Shown here one piece after another: positions 31,383 to 41,002 of a stretch of DNA of 64,000 nt. The notes below the pieces were generated by a model. That model saw nothing but the letters and a program-made list of their open reading frames with translations, was not told the DNA's origin and did not search any database. The DNA comes from Pegoplata infirma (Eukaryota > Arthropoda > Insecta > Diptera > Anthomyiidae), in contig OY992536.1 in NCBI GenBank assembly GCA_963921195.1, positions 324,153,038 through 324,217,037 of the forward strand, given 5' to 3'. The translations under genes and the position numbers were made by a program. Numbering within the stretch: the stretch's first letter is position 1; each line of letters starts with the position of its first letter.

Positions 31383-31996
31383 CTATGAGAATATCATGGT
31401 TTTAATTAGTAAAGAAAATAATGACCTCGAGCCAGAATAAACATCCTCACAAAATATAATATTTTAAAGGTCGAATAAAACAATTTTTATTTATTAATAA
31501 AAATTAATCAGAATTTGAATAATGGTTGGCACGCCATAGTGATGAATAGCCCTAATAATGGTATAATTTCATTCACAACAACAAAAAACATATTGTTGTA
31601 GTCCAATGGACTATCGTATGTAAAATGTTTTAAATATTTTTGTTGGTTATTGACAATCGTTACTTACTAAGTATAGTACAATTTCTTCGTCTTTCTAATT
31701 CACATTGTGGATAGAGTCGAATATGTATTAATGCTTTAGTTTGTGCACAAACGATTTGTCATTAGACTCGTTTGCTACTTTGTAGTATATCGTTTCTATT
31801 TTTGCTAAATAATCTTGACAATGGAATCTTGACAAATTCCGAAACACGTGTCGATTAAGTCTTGCAAAAATGACCAGCATAAATAAATTTAAAACAAAAA
31901 AAATAATTTTCTTGAAAATTATGCTATGAGAATATCATGGTTTTAATTAGTAAAGAAAATAATGACCTCGAGCCAGAATAAACATCCTCACAAAAT
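31383..31996 (+). repeat. 73-bp identical direct repeats 541 bp apart
   Basis: 31383-31455 and 31924-31996 are identical, from CTATGAGAATATCATGG to AACATCCTCACAAAAT. The 468 bp between have no gene; AATCTTGACA occurs twice near 31810-31835. The exact identity suggests a recent duplication or very short terminal repeats. Confidence 0.85.
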
Positions 31997-32164
31997 GTGT
32001 GTAAATAATATTTATAATAAAAGGCTTCGGTAAAACTTTCATTAAAGTTCGTTAGCTGATATTTCTAATGTATGTCTAACTGGTGGAATAACTACACATT
32101 ATAATAGTTGCGGCGTAGGTTCAAACCTCCGCATGTCCTATAAAATTTTTATACTGTGAATAAA

Positions 32165-33042
32165 AAATGCCTGCGAATTTTGGACTCTTGCCCAAAACAT
32201 AAAATCATGATAATGTTTTGCGGAAGATTTGGGTGTACTTGCCACAGCAAAGTTTTTTAGAAAAAATAATGTTATACTACTTTGCTATTCCATGCAAAAC
32301 GAATTGAAATATCAGTCGAGGACCCCATTAAAACCCCAAAAGAGCTGTACATTTCGTAAGTGAGTGCAAAAATAAGTGCAAAAATGCCTTTGAATTTTGT
32401 ACTCTTGCCCAAAAAATTAAATCATGATAATGTTTTGCGGAAGATTTGGGTGTACTTGCCAAAGCAAAGTTTTTTAAAAAAAAAAATAATTGGGGTTTTC
32501 ACAGTGACGATTAAATTTGCCTTTTTTAGTTGGGTATTTGGCAAATTTGCCATTTTACTAAACGTCAAGTATTTGCCAAGATTTTTTCTTTACATATCGT
32601 GAGCGCACTTTTCGTTAATAATTTGCACAAAATAATTTAATACACTTTTTACATTCACAATTTTAAAATAAACACAAAAAATGTGTATGTTTCTTTTTGT
32701 ATAAATGTTTTTGTTGCCGCGTTCGAAATTTCCGCATAAACAATCACAGCTTTTGTCATTTTTATGTTTTTTTTTTTATTTGCACACTGGCATTTTGTTT
32801 TTAGAGAAGGTTTGAGTTGGGCATTTTAAGAAAAATATGCCCCATTCAAATTGGCATTTTTTTTTACGTTTGGCACATTTGCCAAATACCAAACTAAAAA
32901 AGGCAAATTTATTCGACACTGTGAAAACCCTAAATGTTATATTACTTTGCTATTCCATGCAAAACGAATTAAAATATCAGTCAAGGACCCCATTAAAAAA
33001 CCAAAAGAGCTGAGCAAAAAAGTGTTTTTACATTTTGGAGAG
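32165..33042 (+). repeat. Tandem units of a GATTTGGGTGTACTTGCCA repeat
   Basis: Unit one, 32168-32355: GAATTTTGGACTCTTGCCCA, TTTTGCGGAAGATTTGGG, TTTGCTATTCCATGCAAAAC, AAAAGAGCTG. Unit two starts at 32385 and is split by the insertion at 32491-32932, resuming AATGTTATATTACTTTGCTA. An inverted copy lies at 38590-38783. The right end CATTTTGGAGAG/TATAAAAGATTCGGC is the 5' end of the family at 3756. Confidence 0.75.
32491..32932. mobile_element. Non-autonomous transposon with GGGTTTTCACAGTG ends
   Basis: 442 bp. Left end TGGGGTTTTCACAGTG, right end CACTGTGAAAACCCTA. Inner inverted TTTGGCAAATTTGCC / GGCACATTTGCCAAATACC motifs surround a plain centre. It splits a repeat known uncut at 32255-32275. 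A 3-bp AAT is present on both sides, which suggests PIF/Harbinger but is weak. Confidence 0.75.
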
Positions 33043-33044
33043 TA

Positions 33045-33643
33045 CACAGAAAAAAATAAAAAAAAATTTTGAGTAAATTTTTAATGCTATTGAGTAAAAA
33101 ATTACTCAATTTTCCACCAGTAAACGATTTAATAGTATTGAGTAAACTTTTAATAAAAAATTATTAAATGCTTAATAAAAAATTTGAGTAAATTATTAAT
33201 TCACACAATTAAATCTTTACTTAAAATTTTTTAATATTTTTAAGTAACTTTTTAATTGTGTCAAGTAAAAATTTACTCAAAATGTATCAAATTATTTTTT
33301 TAAAAAGTTTAAAAAGTTTCTAATTTTTTTTCCAAAAAAATTGCTTTTACAAACTTTACCAAATATACTTATGTCTTCAAGACAAAGTAAAATTTTATAA
33401 AGATGATTTCAAACTTTCATATACATATACAAAAAACAATAAACTAAATGAGAATTCAAAACACCAAGAGAAAAAAAAATAAATAAAAAAAAATATTAAA
33501 TTTGTATTAAATTATTTACTCAAATTTTATTTTCAATTTTTGAGTAAATTTTTAATTGCGTCAATTAAAAAATTACTCAAATTTTTTTTAAAAAATTAAA
33601 CAAGTGATTACTCAAATTTGTTTCCTCCATATTTTTTTCTGTG
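33045..33643 (-). mobile_element. CACAGAAAAA-end TA MITE, complete, inverted
   Basis: 599 bp, TA at 33043-33044 and 33644-33645. The host sequence reads CATTTTGGAGAG + TA + TAAAAGATTCGGC, and the uncut form (CATTTTGGAGGGTATAAAAG, read on the minus strand) is present near 51945, so the TA duplication is directly visible. The interior matches 28818-29380 in reverse. Confidence 0.9.
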
Positions 33644-33699
33644 TATAAAAGATTCGGCACCAAAGAATATACCACTCTCACTTATTTTATGTACATTTG

Positions 33700-34110
33700 A
33701 TAAACAAATGGAAAATTTTTATGCGAAAAGCTTAGACTTGGTGAAAAAGTAGTTTGATAAAAAAAATGATTTTTTTCACGAAAAACAAAATTATGTTAAA
33801 AAAAATTTAATGAACCCAAAATTTTTGGTGAAAAAAAAAATTGAAAAGAAAAATTTTTTGATGTAAAAAAATTAATGCAAAAAAAAATTTTGGTGAGAAA
33901 AAAATTGATAATAAAAAATTGATGAAAAAAATATGATAAAAAAAAATTTATGAAAAAAAAAAATTTTATTAAAAAAAAATTAATGAAAAAAAATTGATAT
34001 AAAAAAAAAAAATTTATGAAAAAAAAAATTTGATGAAAAAAAAATTTATGGAAAAAAAAAGTTAGGAAAAAAAAATTGATTAAAATTTTTTTTTTTTGTT
34101 GAAAAATAAT
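33700..34110 (+). repeat. A-rich simple repeat (AAAAAATTGATGAAAA)
   Basis: About 20 irregular units of 15-18 bp on the pattern GATGAAAAAAAATT. It is the inverted counterpart of 38045-38590. Confidence 0.8.
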
Positions 34111-34325
34111 TATGTTACTTTTTATTCACCAGCTGGTGAAAAACGGGTTTATTCACCACGAGGTGAATTATTATCCAAGTTACAAACCCAAGTTATTAAA
34201 ATTTTTGAAAATAGTAATTCTTGTTTCTTTTGAGTTAATTGTTAGCTTATATAGTCAAACTGAGGTGGCGTCCTGCAACTTTTTTAAAATTAGACACCAG
34301 CCTAAAAACATTATCATGTTAAAAA

Positions 34326-34870
34326 AATAATTTTGATCGTTAATAGTAACAGCACGAAAAATAAAAAAAAGGATATATTTACGAACGCAGAAAAATTTCG
34401 TAAATAGTCTAAACCGGTCTAGGGGAAAACAACACATTCTTATACATTTAATGTTCGAGGACGCTTTGGAAAACCACCTTTAAGATTAGGCAGAGCGATT
34501 TTAGTGACGTCCGTCTGTCTGTTGAAAGCGTTATTAACATTAATGAAAAAATTTCAGAAATATGATGCGGCATTTTTCTTCGTGTGTTGGTCGGTGGCAT
34601 TTAAGTTTTATATACTACTTAAACCGAACACTTTGGCAAAAACAGATATTTTTAAAAATTCCGTATTTAGAAGGATATTGCTGTTAAGCAGAATTTCGCA
34701 GGGACAATTTGAGGCGATTCTGAATATCAAGTTTAAGAGTGATAAAGTTGAGCAAAAATTTCAATGTTCGGTTACCGAACATTCGGTTAATTTAAAAAAA
34801 GTTCGGCTAACCGAACATTGAAACTGCCGTTAAATTTAATATTCACAATCATCTTTGGTTATATTAGAAA
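34326..34870. other. Gene-free stretch with mini-me relic
   Basis: 34486-34545 is a decayed mini-me core and GTCCGTCTGTCTG tract. 34764-34820 holds CGGTTACCGAACATTCGG and CGGCTAACCGAACATTG, short inverted motifs. The 105-codon frame at 34504-34821 runs through these repeats and is rejected. Confidence 0.55.
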
Positions 34871-35460
34871 ACAGGGAAGTATCTCAACCCTTATGAAACG
34901 ATTTGCCTGAAACTTAAAATATATATAAAAGAGACGATTTTAAGATTGGGTTGTCTCGGCTTATCGGTCATATCGGTGTTTCAAAATTTCGTTGTCCCCT
35001 TATGAAACAATATGGACCTCCGGGAAAATTTCGATAGCTCCCGAACTAACCGGAATATCCTCTAGAGCAAAAATACGTGTCGACTTAAATTTAATAAAGA
35101 TTATTTTGTATTCATATGGACATCGTAGGTATATGTCTTCATATTAATACCACCCAAAAATTTACACATTTTCATGAAAAAGTATTTACCGAAGCCAAAC
35201 TTGTACAAGGTTATGCCGTTGGATAGTCATTAAAAAAACCTTTTTTCTCATATGTAAACATCATATATTTTCTTAGAAAGAAATGGCTGAAAAATCCAAA
35301 AAACGATTTTTTCGCCATTTTTTTACCCATGTTTTGAACCCCTAAATCACCGATATGGCCGATAAGCCGAGACACCCCAACCTTACAATTGTCTCTTTTA
35401 TATATATTTTACGTTTCATGCAAATCGGTTCATAAGGGTTGAGATATGTACTTCCCTTGT
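34871..35460. mobile_element. Fold-back element with ACA(A)GGGAAGTA ends
   Basis: 590 bp. Left ACAGGGAAGTATCTCAACCC, right TGAGATATGTACTTCCCTTG+T; the arms agree for ~130 bp, including GGCTTATCGGTCATATCGGT and its reverse ACCGATATGGCCGATAAGCC. The centre is unrelated. Termini resemble 15159-15760. No TSD evident. Confidence 0.8.
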
Positions 35461-35741
35461 AAGTATTTCTGAATCCGAATACTTACCAATTTTGTTTTGC
35501 CGAACTGGTCGGTAAGACACTTAAGTTATGTCGTAGTTTTATTATTTTGTTTACTTTATATGTAAAAAAAAACACAAAAATCTTTTAAATGAAATGGGCG
35601 GCAAATTATTTTTTTAAAAATCAAAAAAAAATACACGCACACACAAGAAGAAAATCAACACATAAAAAAATTATTAAAAATCAACGAAAAAAAAACACGT
35701 TTAATGAAATTCAAGTACATTGTCGGGTATCTTTTAAAAGA

Positions 35742-35935
35742 AAACAAGTAAAAAGTTAAATTCAGACTAATCGAATGTATTGATACCCTTCACAATGTAA
35801 ACAAGATTATTGGCAAAAAAATTTTCGCGGGAATAAAAATTGTTGAAATTTTTTTTTTTTTGTAAAATCGTCATACAAAAAAATTTTTCGTCCAACTTAC
35901 GGTTTCCGAGTAAATAAACAATATAAATGTCAATA
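35742..35935 (-). mobile_element. mini-me-like 3' fragment
   Basis: AAAACAAGTAAAAAGTTAAA and TGTATTGATACCCTTCACAA are the 3' terminus read in reverse. It stops before the conserved body and a complete copy follows at once. Confidence 0.65.
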
Positions 35936-35937
35936 TT

Positions 35938-36555
35938 AACAAAAACAAGTAAAAAAGTTAAATTCAGCATTGCCGAATGTAGTGATACCCTCCACAATTT
36001 CAAAAAGATTATTGCAAAAAACTTTATTTAAATGGAAATTAATTTTGAAAAAAAACAAAAATTTTTTGAAAAAAAATTTCCGCGAAAAAAAATTTTGGTA
36101 AAAAAAAATTCCGCGATTTTTTTCTTTTTTTGTCAAAAAATATGTTCGTACTTGTTTAAACACCATTTGGTGTTCAATTATGTTTACATATGTCAACCAG
36201 AAGCCGAATTAAAGCATTTTGTATTTTTAGGTTATGTTGAATACACTGAAATTTTTTAGGTGTGCTTACATTTTCGTTCATAACTTTTAAACCGCTGAAC
36301 CGATATCGCTCAAATGCAATACCAAACTTCTCGGGAGAACTTCCAATAAATATGTTTCAGTCATCTCTGTGCAATATTTTGTCCGTGATAGCATTTTCCA
36401 CAGACAGACAGACGGACATCGCTAGAATGTCTTAAAAACGATCGGGCACCGTGAATATATATACTTTATGGGGTCCGAGATCGATATTTCGATGAGTTAC
36501 AAACGGAATGACAAACTTTTATATACCCTCTATCACTAAGTGGAGGGTATAAAAA
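35938..36555 (-). mobile_element. mini-me-like element, complete, inverted
   Basis: From AAAAACAAGTAAAAAAGTTA to the terminal TGGAGGGTATA hairpin at 36555. All blocks of 8185-8818 are present in reverse, including the CAGACAGACAGACGGAC tract at 36399-36415. Confidence 0.85.
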
Positions 36556-37007
36556 CACATTCTCATATTTTTCCAAAGAGAAATTCTCAGACTATAAAAA
36601 AATTCTCTTGTATTTTTCGATAGAAAAATTGTTAGATTTTTCTTATAAAAATTCTCAGATGTTTCCTATAGTAAAATTCGCAAAATTTTCCCATAGAAAA
36701 ATTCTTAAATTTCTTCTATTGAAAAATGTCTAGAAAATTTCCAAATTTTTCGTCTAAAAAAATTATCGTATTTTTCTACAGAAAATATTAAATATTCCGA
36801 GACGTTTTTCATATAGAAAATTTCTAACATTCCGAAAAAAAATTCCTATAGAAAAATTCACAAATTATTCCTATTGGAAAATTCTCAATTTTTTTCCTAA
36901 AGAAAAATTCTCAAATTTTTTCATATAGAAAAATTTGACAATTTAACGAGACATTTTTCCTTTAGAATAATTTTTCAGATTATTTTCTTTTTCGTTTTCC
37001 TTTTAAA
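36556..37007 (+). repeat. ~35-bp minisatellite (ATAGAAAAATTCTCAAAT)
   Basis: Roughly twelve degenerate units alternating TTTTTCCTATAGAAAAATTC with CTCAAATTT variants. Each unit is itself near-palindromic (GAAAAATTCTC / GAGAATTTTTC type). Confidence 0.75.
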
Positions 37008-37115
37008 CATGATAATTTTTTTAGGCTGGTGTCTAATTTTAAAAAAAAAGTTGCAGGACGCCACCTCAGTTTGACTATATAAGCTAACAATTAACGAAAA
37101 AGAAAACAAGAATTA

Positions 37116-37830
37116 CACTCAAAAAAAAGAGAACTAAAATCTGGGAAAATTAACTCAATTTTGAGAAAAAGAGGGAATGATTTGGCTCCAAAGATTTTTT
37201 TTCTTGGTTTTAGTTCATAATTTTCCCAAAAATAAGGAAAACAAAGTTAATTAATTTTAAGCCAATTTTAACTAGAAAATGGGAAAAATTATACTTCACA
37301 TTTTAGAAATAGATTGGGTCTAGACCCTGGACCCATGGGCTCGGACCCCATTTACCTCGAGACCCCGTTGGGTCTTTTAAAGGTCCCCATAGATTTTGAA
37401 CCAAAACTTTTGTCCGTTTCGCTCTAACTTGCTTAGTTTTTGAGATACGGTAATAAGGGGCCTGATAGGGTTTTGAGAATCTTAAAAACCGGATAACTCA
37501 AAAACTATTAATCGGAGGGCTTTCGGGCTACAAAAATGCCCTTGGACCTTTTCTCGTGTTGGCAGTATTTACCGAGATATGTGCATATATAAAATCTCGG
37601 GAATTTCAAATTTTAGATCTAAAATTAGGGTCTTGAGACCCCGACAGATATGCAGAGCTAGGCTATTCCATTGATTGTAGTCTTTCTTTTGAAAATTTCA
37701 TCCGTTACGCTCTATCTCGCTTAGTTTTCAAGATATCGCCATTTTGAATTTTTAACTAAATTTTAATAAGTTATTTACTAAATTCTCAGAATTCATTAAC
37801 AAAAAAAAAAATACACTCAAAAACAATTTT
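37116..37830 (+). mobile_element. Diverged CACTCAAAA-end TA element
   Basis: Left end CACTCAAAAAAAAGAGAAC after TA. The interior has the family block in reverse: GTCCGTTTCGCTCTAACTTG, TAGTTTTTGAGATACGG, TTTACCGAGATATGTGC, CAAGATATCGCCATTTTGAA. It ends in AAAAAATACACTCAAAAACA. Confidence 0.65.
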
Positions 37831-38050
37831 ACACTCAAAAAAAAATTTTACACTCAAAAAGAAAAAATAGTAAATTATTTTTTTTTTTTTTTAATTACTA
37901 AAAAAAGTTTTTTTACAGAAAATAAAATATTGCTAATCAAAAATGTTATTTTTTACGTTAGAAAATTTACTATCACTTAAAAAGGGTATTGTGGAGGGTA
38001 TTCATAGATTCGGCCAAGTCGAATTTTACTTTTCTACTTGTTTTTCATAA
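37831..38050 (+). mobile_element. ACACTCAAAA MITE fused to a mini-me 3' end
   Basis: Three ACACTCAAAA termini occur 18-20 bp apart (37825-37858), followed by TAGTAAATTATTTTTT, TAACGT and TACTATCACTTAAAAAGG, then the mini-me end GTGGAGGGTATTCATAGATT. An inverted copy of the same junction is at 61664-61900, so the two parts have spread as one unit or share a target. Confidence 0.6.
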
Positions 38051-38590
38051 ATTTTTTTTCCATAAATTTTTTTTTTTTTTTTTTCATCAAATTTTTTTTT
38101 TTCATCAATTTTTTTTTCATCAATCTTTAACCAAATTTTTTTTTTCATAAAATTTTTTTTTTTTTCATAATTTTTTTTTTTCATTAAACTTTTTTTTCAT
38201 CATTTTTTTATAAAATTTTTTTTTTTCATCAATTTTTTTTCCACCAATTTTTTTTTTCATCAAATTGTTTTTTTTTTATTAAATTTTTTCTTCATCAAAT
38301 TTTTTTTTTTCATTATTTTTTTTTTTTTTTCATCAATTTTTTTTCACCAATTTTTTTTCATTAATTTTTTTTTCATCAAATTTTTTTTTCATTAAAATTT
38401 TTTTTTTCATAATTTTTTTTTTTCATAAGTTTTTAATCATATTTTTTTAATTAATTTTTTATTATCAATTTTTTTCTCACCAAAAAAATTTTTTTTTTCA
38501 TACTTTTTTTTTCATCAAAAAATTTTTCTTTTCATCAAAAACATTTTTTCATCTAAATTTTTTTTCACCAAAAATTTTGGGTTCACTCAC
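38045..38590 (-). repeat. T-rich simple repeat (TTTTTTTCATCAATTT)
   Basis: About 30 irregular units of TTTTTTCATCAAA. Reverse complement of the pattern at 33700-34110 and longer, showing independent expansion or contraction of the two arms. Confidence 0.8.
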
Positions 38591-38783
38591 TTAAGAAATG
38601 TACAGCTCTTTTGGTTTTTTTAGGGTCCTCGACTGATATTTCAATTCGTTTTGCATGGAATAGCAAAGTAATATAACATTGTTTTTTCTAAAAAAACTTT
38701 GCTTTGGCAAGTACACCCAAATCTTCCGCAAAACATTAACATGATTTAATGTTTTGGACAAGAGTACAAAATTCGAAGGCATT

Positions 38784-39110
38784 TTTCCTCTCCATTTTTC
38801 TTCTTTCCTTTTCCTTCTTTTTTTGTTCTTTCGAATTCGGTTGGGGGGGAGGAATTTCCTTCCCCCCGTAGATCCGCGCCTGATTTAGCGAGATATGTGC
38901 ATTGTTATATTTTACGTAATACTATATTTTTAAAATTCAAAGTAGGACCCATAGGAGTCCACACATGTCAACATATCGAACACTGATTTCGATATGTTAC
39001 AAACGGAATAACAAAGTTAATATATTCTCATTACTTTAATAGTGGATACAAAATGTATAATTTGTGTAAAAAAAAACTGAATGCCAAGATCATGTATAAT
39101 ATGTATATCC
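38784..39110. other. Gene-free stretch with polypyrimidine tract
   Basis: 38784-38830 is C/T-only for long runs. GGGGGGGAGGAATTTCCTTC and CCCCCC form a local inverted pair. CCCCGTAGATCCGCGCCTG (38865-38883) looks like a hAT-type right end (CAGGCGCGGATC reversed) but has no partner. 38985-39060 is a decayed mini-me 5' end. Confidence 0.45.
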
Positions 39111-39118
39111 ATTCCAAT

Positions 39119-40054
39119 CAGTGTTGCCACCAACAAAATCGTAAATAACACATGGATCATGCCAAAATTACACATGAAATCACGAATTACACATGGATTA
39201 TGCCAAGATTACACATGAAATTACACATGCTTTTTTTAATAACGTTTTTTTGTAAATTTTAAAAATATAACAGTTAAGTCTGTCAATTAAGTCGATTTTG
39301 ACAAAAGACTCCATTAAATGGACAGTTAACAGCTAACTGGATGGACATTGTGTAATCCGCCCTAAGCCTGGTTTTTACTGCTCAAAAAACCTACGATTTT
39401 TATTTTTTTGCGAAATTTCTGTCTGGATAATCTAAGTCAAATCAAAAGAAAATCTGAAAAACAACAAAAAAAATATATTGATTTCAGCTGAAAATCTGCT
39501 CATTTTAATCGAAAACCCTGCTGATTAAAGCACAAAATCTGCAGACTTGATGTAAAAACAGAAACATGTTGTTGTATTTTTTTCTTTTTTTTTAAATCGT
39601 CAATTTTTTTTAATAAATTTTTAAAAATACCAATGATAACTAACATAAGTATTTTTGTAAAATTAGCAAAATAGTCTGCTGTTTTTCAATTTTTGCAATT
39701 TTTAATCGTTTAAAATTCACAAAATAAAAAAAAAAAATCTGTAAAATTTTAAAATAATCAGCTGAAATGTTCACAAAAATATTTTTGTAAACTCAGCATA
39801 CAGAATCAGAAAAATAATTAAAAAAACTTCTGTTATTTTTTAAAAGTGAATGACAGAGAATATCGTTAAAATATTCATTTCTGCAGAAAAATCTGCTAAA
39901 AGTCTTGTTAAAACAAATTATGAAAAAAAATGCTCCAAAAAGTAAAAATTTCAAATTACACATGAATTACACATGCAGACAATTACACATGGGCTACACA
40001 TGAAAAAGAAAATTACACATGATATGTGTAATTACACACGAGGTGGCAACACTG
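39119..40054. mobile_element. hAT-type element with AATTACACATG repeats
   Basis: 936 bp. Ends CAGTGTTGCCACC and GAGGTGGCAACACTG, perfect 8-bp TSD ATTCCAAT (39111-39118, 40055-40062). Subterminal AATTACACATG(A/G) words recur at least nine times, in direct orientation, near both ends. The centre is AT-rich without a frame. Confidence 0.9.
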
Positions 40055-40062
40055 ATTCCAAT

Positions 40063-40703
40063 ACAACTTCTGTTGTATGTTCATGGTGTATTTTGTAGTG
40101 GTCAAAGTATCATCATCCATCCATAGCATCCGTCTATAACAGGCACACTCAGGGAATAAAATAAGTAAATGACACTTTTTTGATCTTTTTGCTACTTTTG
40201 GCTCTTTTGTTTACATTTTTTTTTAACTTTACACATGTGTTCGTTTAGTTGTTGTTATTTAACTCTCTTTTAGCCAACGGCCATTTATTGTGACATCAGG
40301 AAAAAAAAGCAATTAAGACAAAAAAAAAAAAAAATTAAAGAATTGAAATCTGTTAACAGCAGCAGCAGCAACAGCATCATCAGTTTGTTAAAATGTTAAC
40401 AAATATTTGCTGTTCAGTGGCCGCGTTGTTATTTGATTAAGACCGTTTTGCTTTTCGTAACTTTTTTAATTTTTTGTTGTTGTATTCTGTTATTAATTTT
40501 CAACAAGTAGCCAAAAAAAAAAAATAAAAAATCACTAAATTGTATTTTTTTAAGTCTTCAAATACATTAAATTATTTCATGATCAGCTACCGGGTTTTAA
40601 TGTTTTTTTTTTTTGTTTTTTTGTGTTTTTCTAATGATATTTGTGTCATTGAATTTAAATTTGTCGGCAATGATGATAATGACAATGATGGCTGTTATAT
40701 AAA
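40063..40703. other. Gene-free stretch, possibly host intergenic DNA
   Basis: Contains AGCAGCAGCAGCAACAGC near 40357-40375 and poly-A/T runs. No gene or bounded element. Confidence 0.45.
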
Positions 40704-41002
40704 GTGCTGGGCAAAATAATAGCAGGGAAACATTTACTTGATTGTATGTATCACCGTCCGACAGCCAATATTAAACATGAACCGGATGATATACGTCTTA
40801 AAGTAGACCCGGTGAAAAATGGTACAAATATGATCATATATGCGTTCATACAGCGTCATGTATGTCCATATATGTTGCATATATGAATATATATGGCACT
40901 GTATGAAGGCACATATGATCATGTTTGCAACATATATGTCCATATACGTAAAATGAGGGCATATGAACATATATGACATATATGCTCCATATATGTCCAT
41001 TA

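Larger units (their letters stand above)
32383..38783. repeat. Large inverted structure with ~2-kb arms
   Basis: Left arm: 32383-33042 (repeat P), 33700-34110 (A-rich) and 34206-34322. Right arm, inverted: 38783-38590, 38590-38045 and 37118-37008. GCGTCCTGCAACTTTTTTAA at 34269 matches TTGCAGGACGCCACCTCAG near 37060-37078 reversed, and ACCAAAAATTTTGGGTTCA near 38570-38590 matches 33808-33828. Insertions have lengthened both arms: TA MITE 33045-33643 and AAT-flanked element 32491-32932 at left; 37116-38050 at right. Confidence 0.75.

Noticed and set aside
32042..32130. tRNA-like sequence (GGCGTAGGTTCAAACCTCCGC)
   Set aside because: There is a B-box-like word, but the T-stem and acceptor do not pair and no clear A box is at the right distance.
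33700..34110. CRISPR-like spaced repeats
   Set aside because: Irregular A-rich simple repeat with no constant repeat or unique spacers, in a eukaryotic genome.
34504..34821. 105-codon frame as a gene
   Set aside because: Begins in a decayed mini-me (GTCY) tract and ends in inverted TTCGG words.
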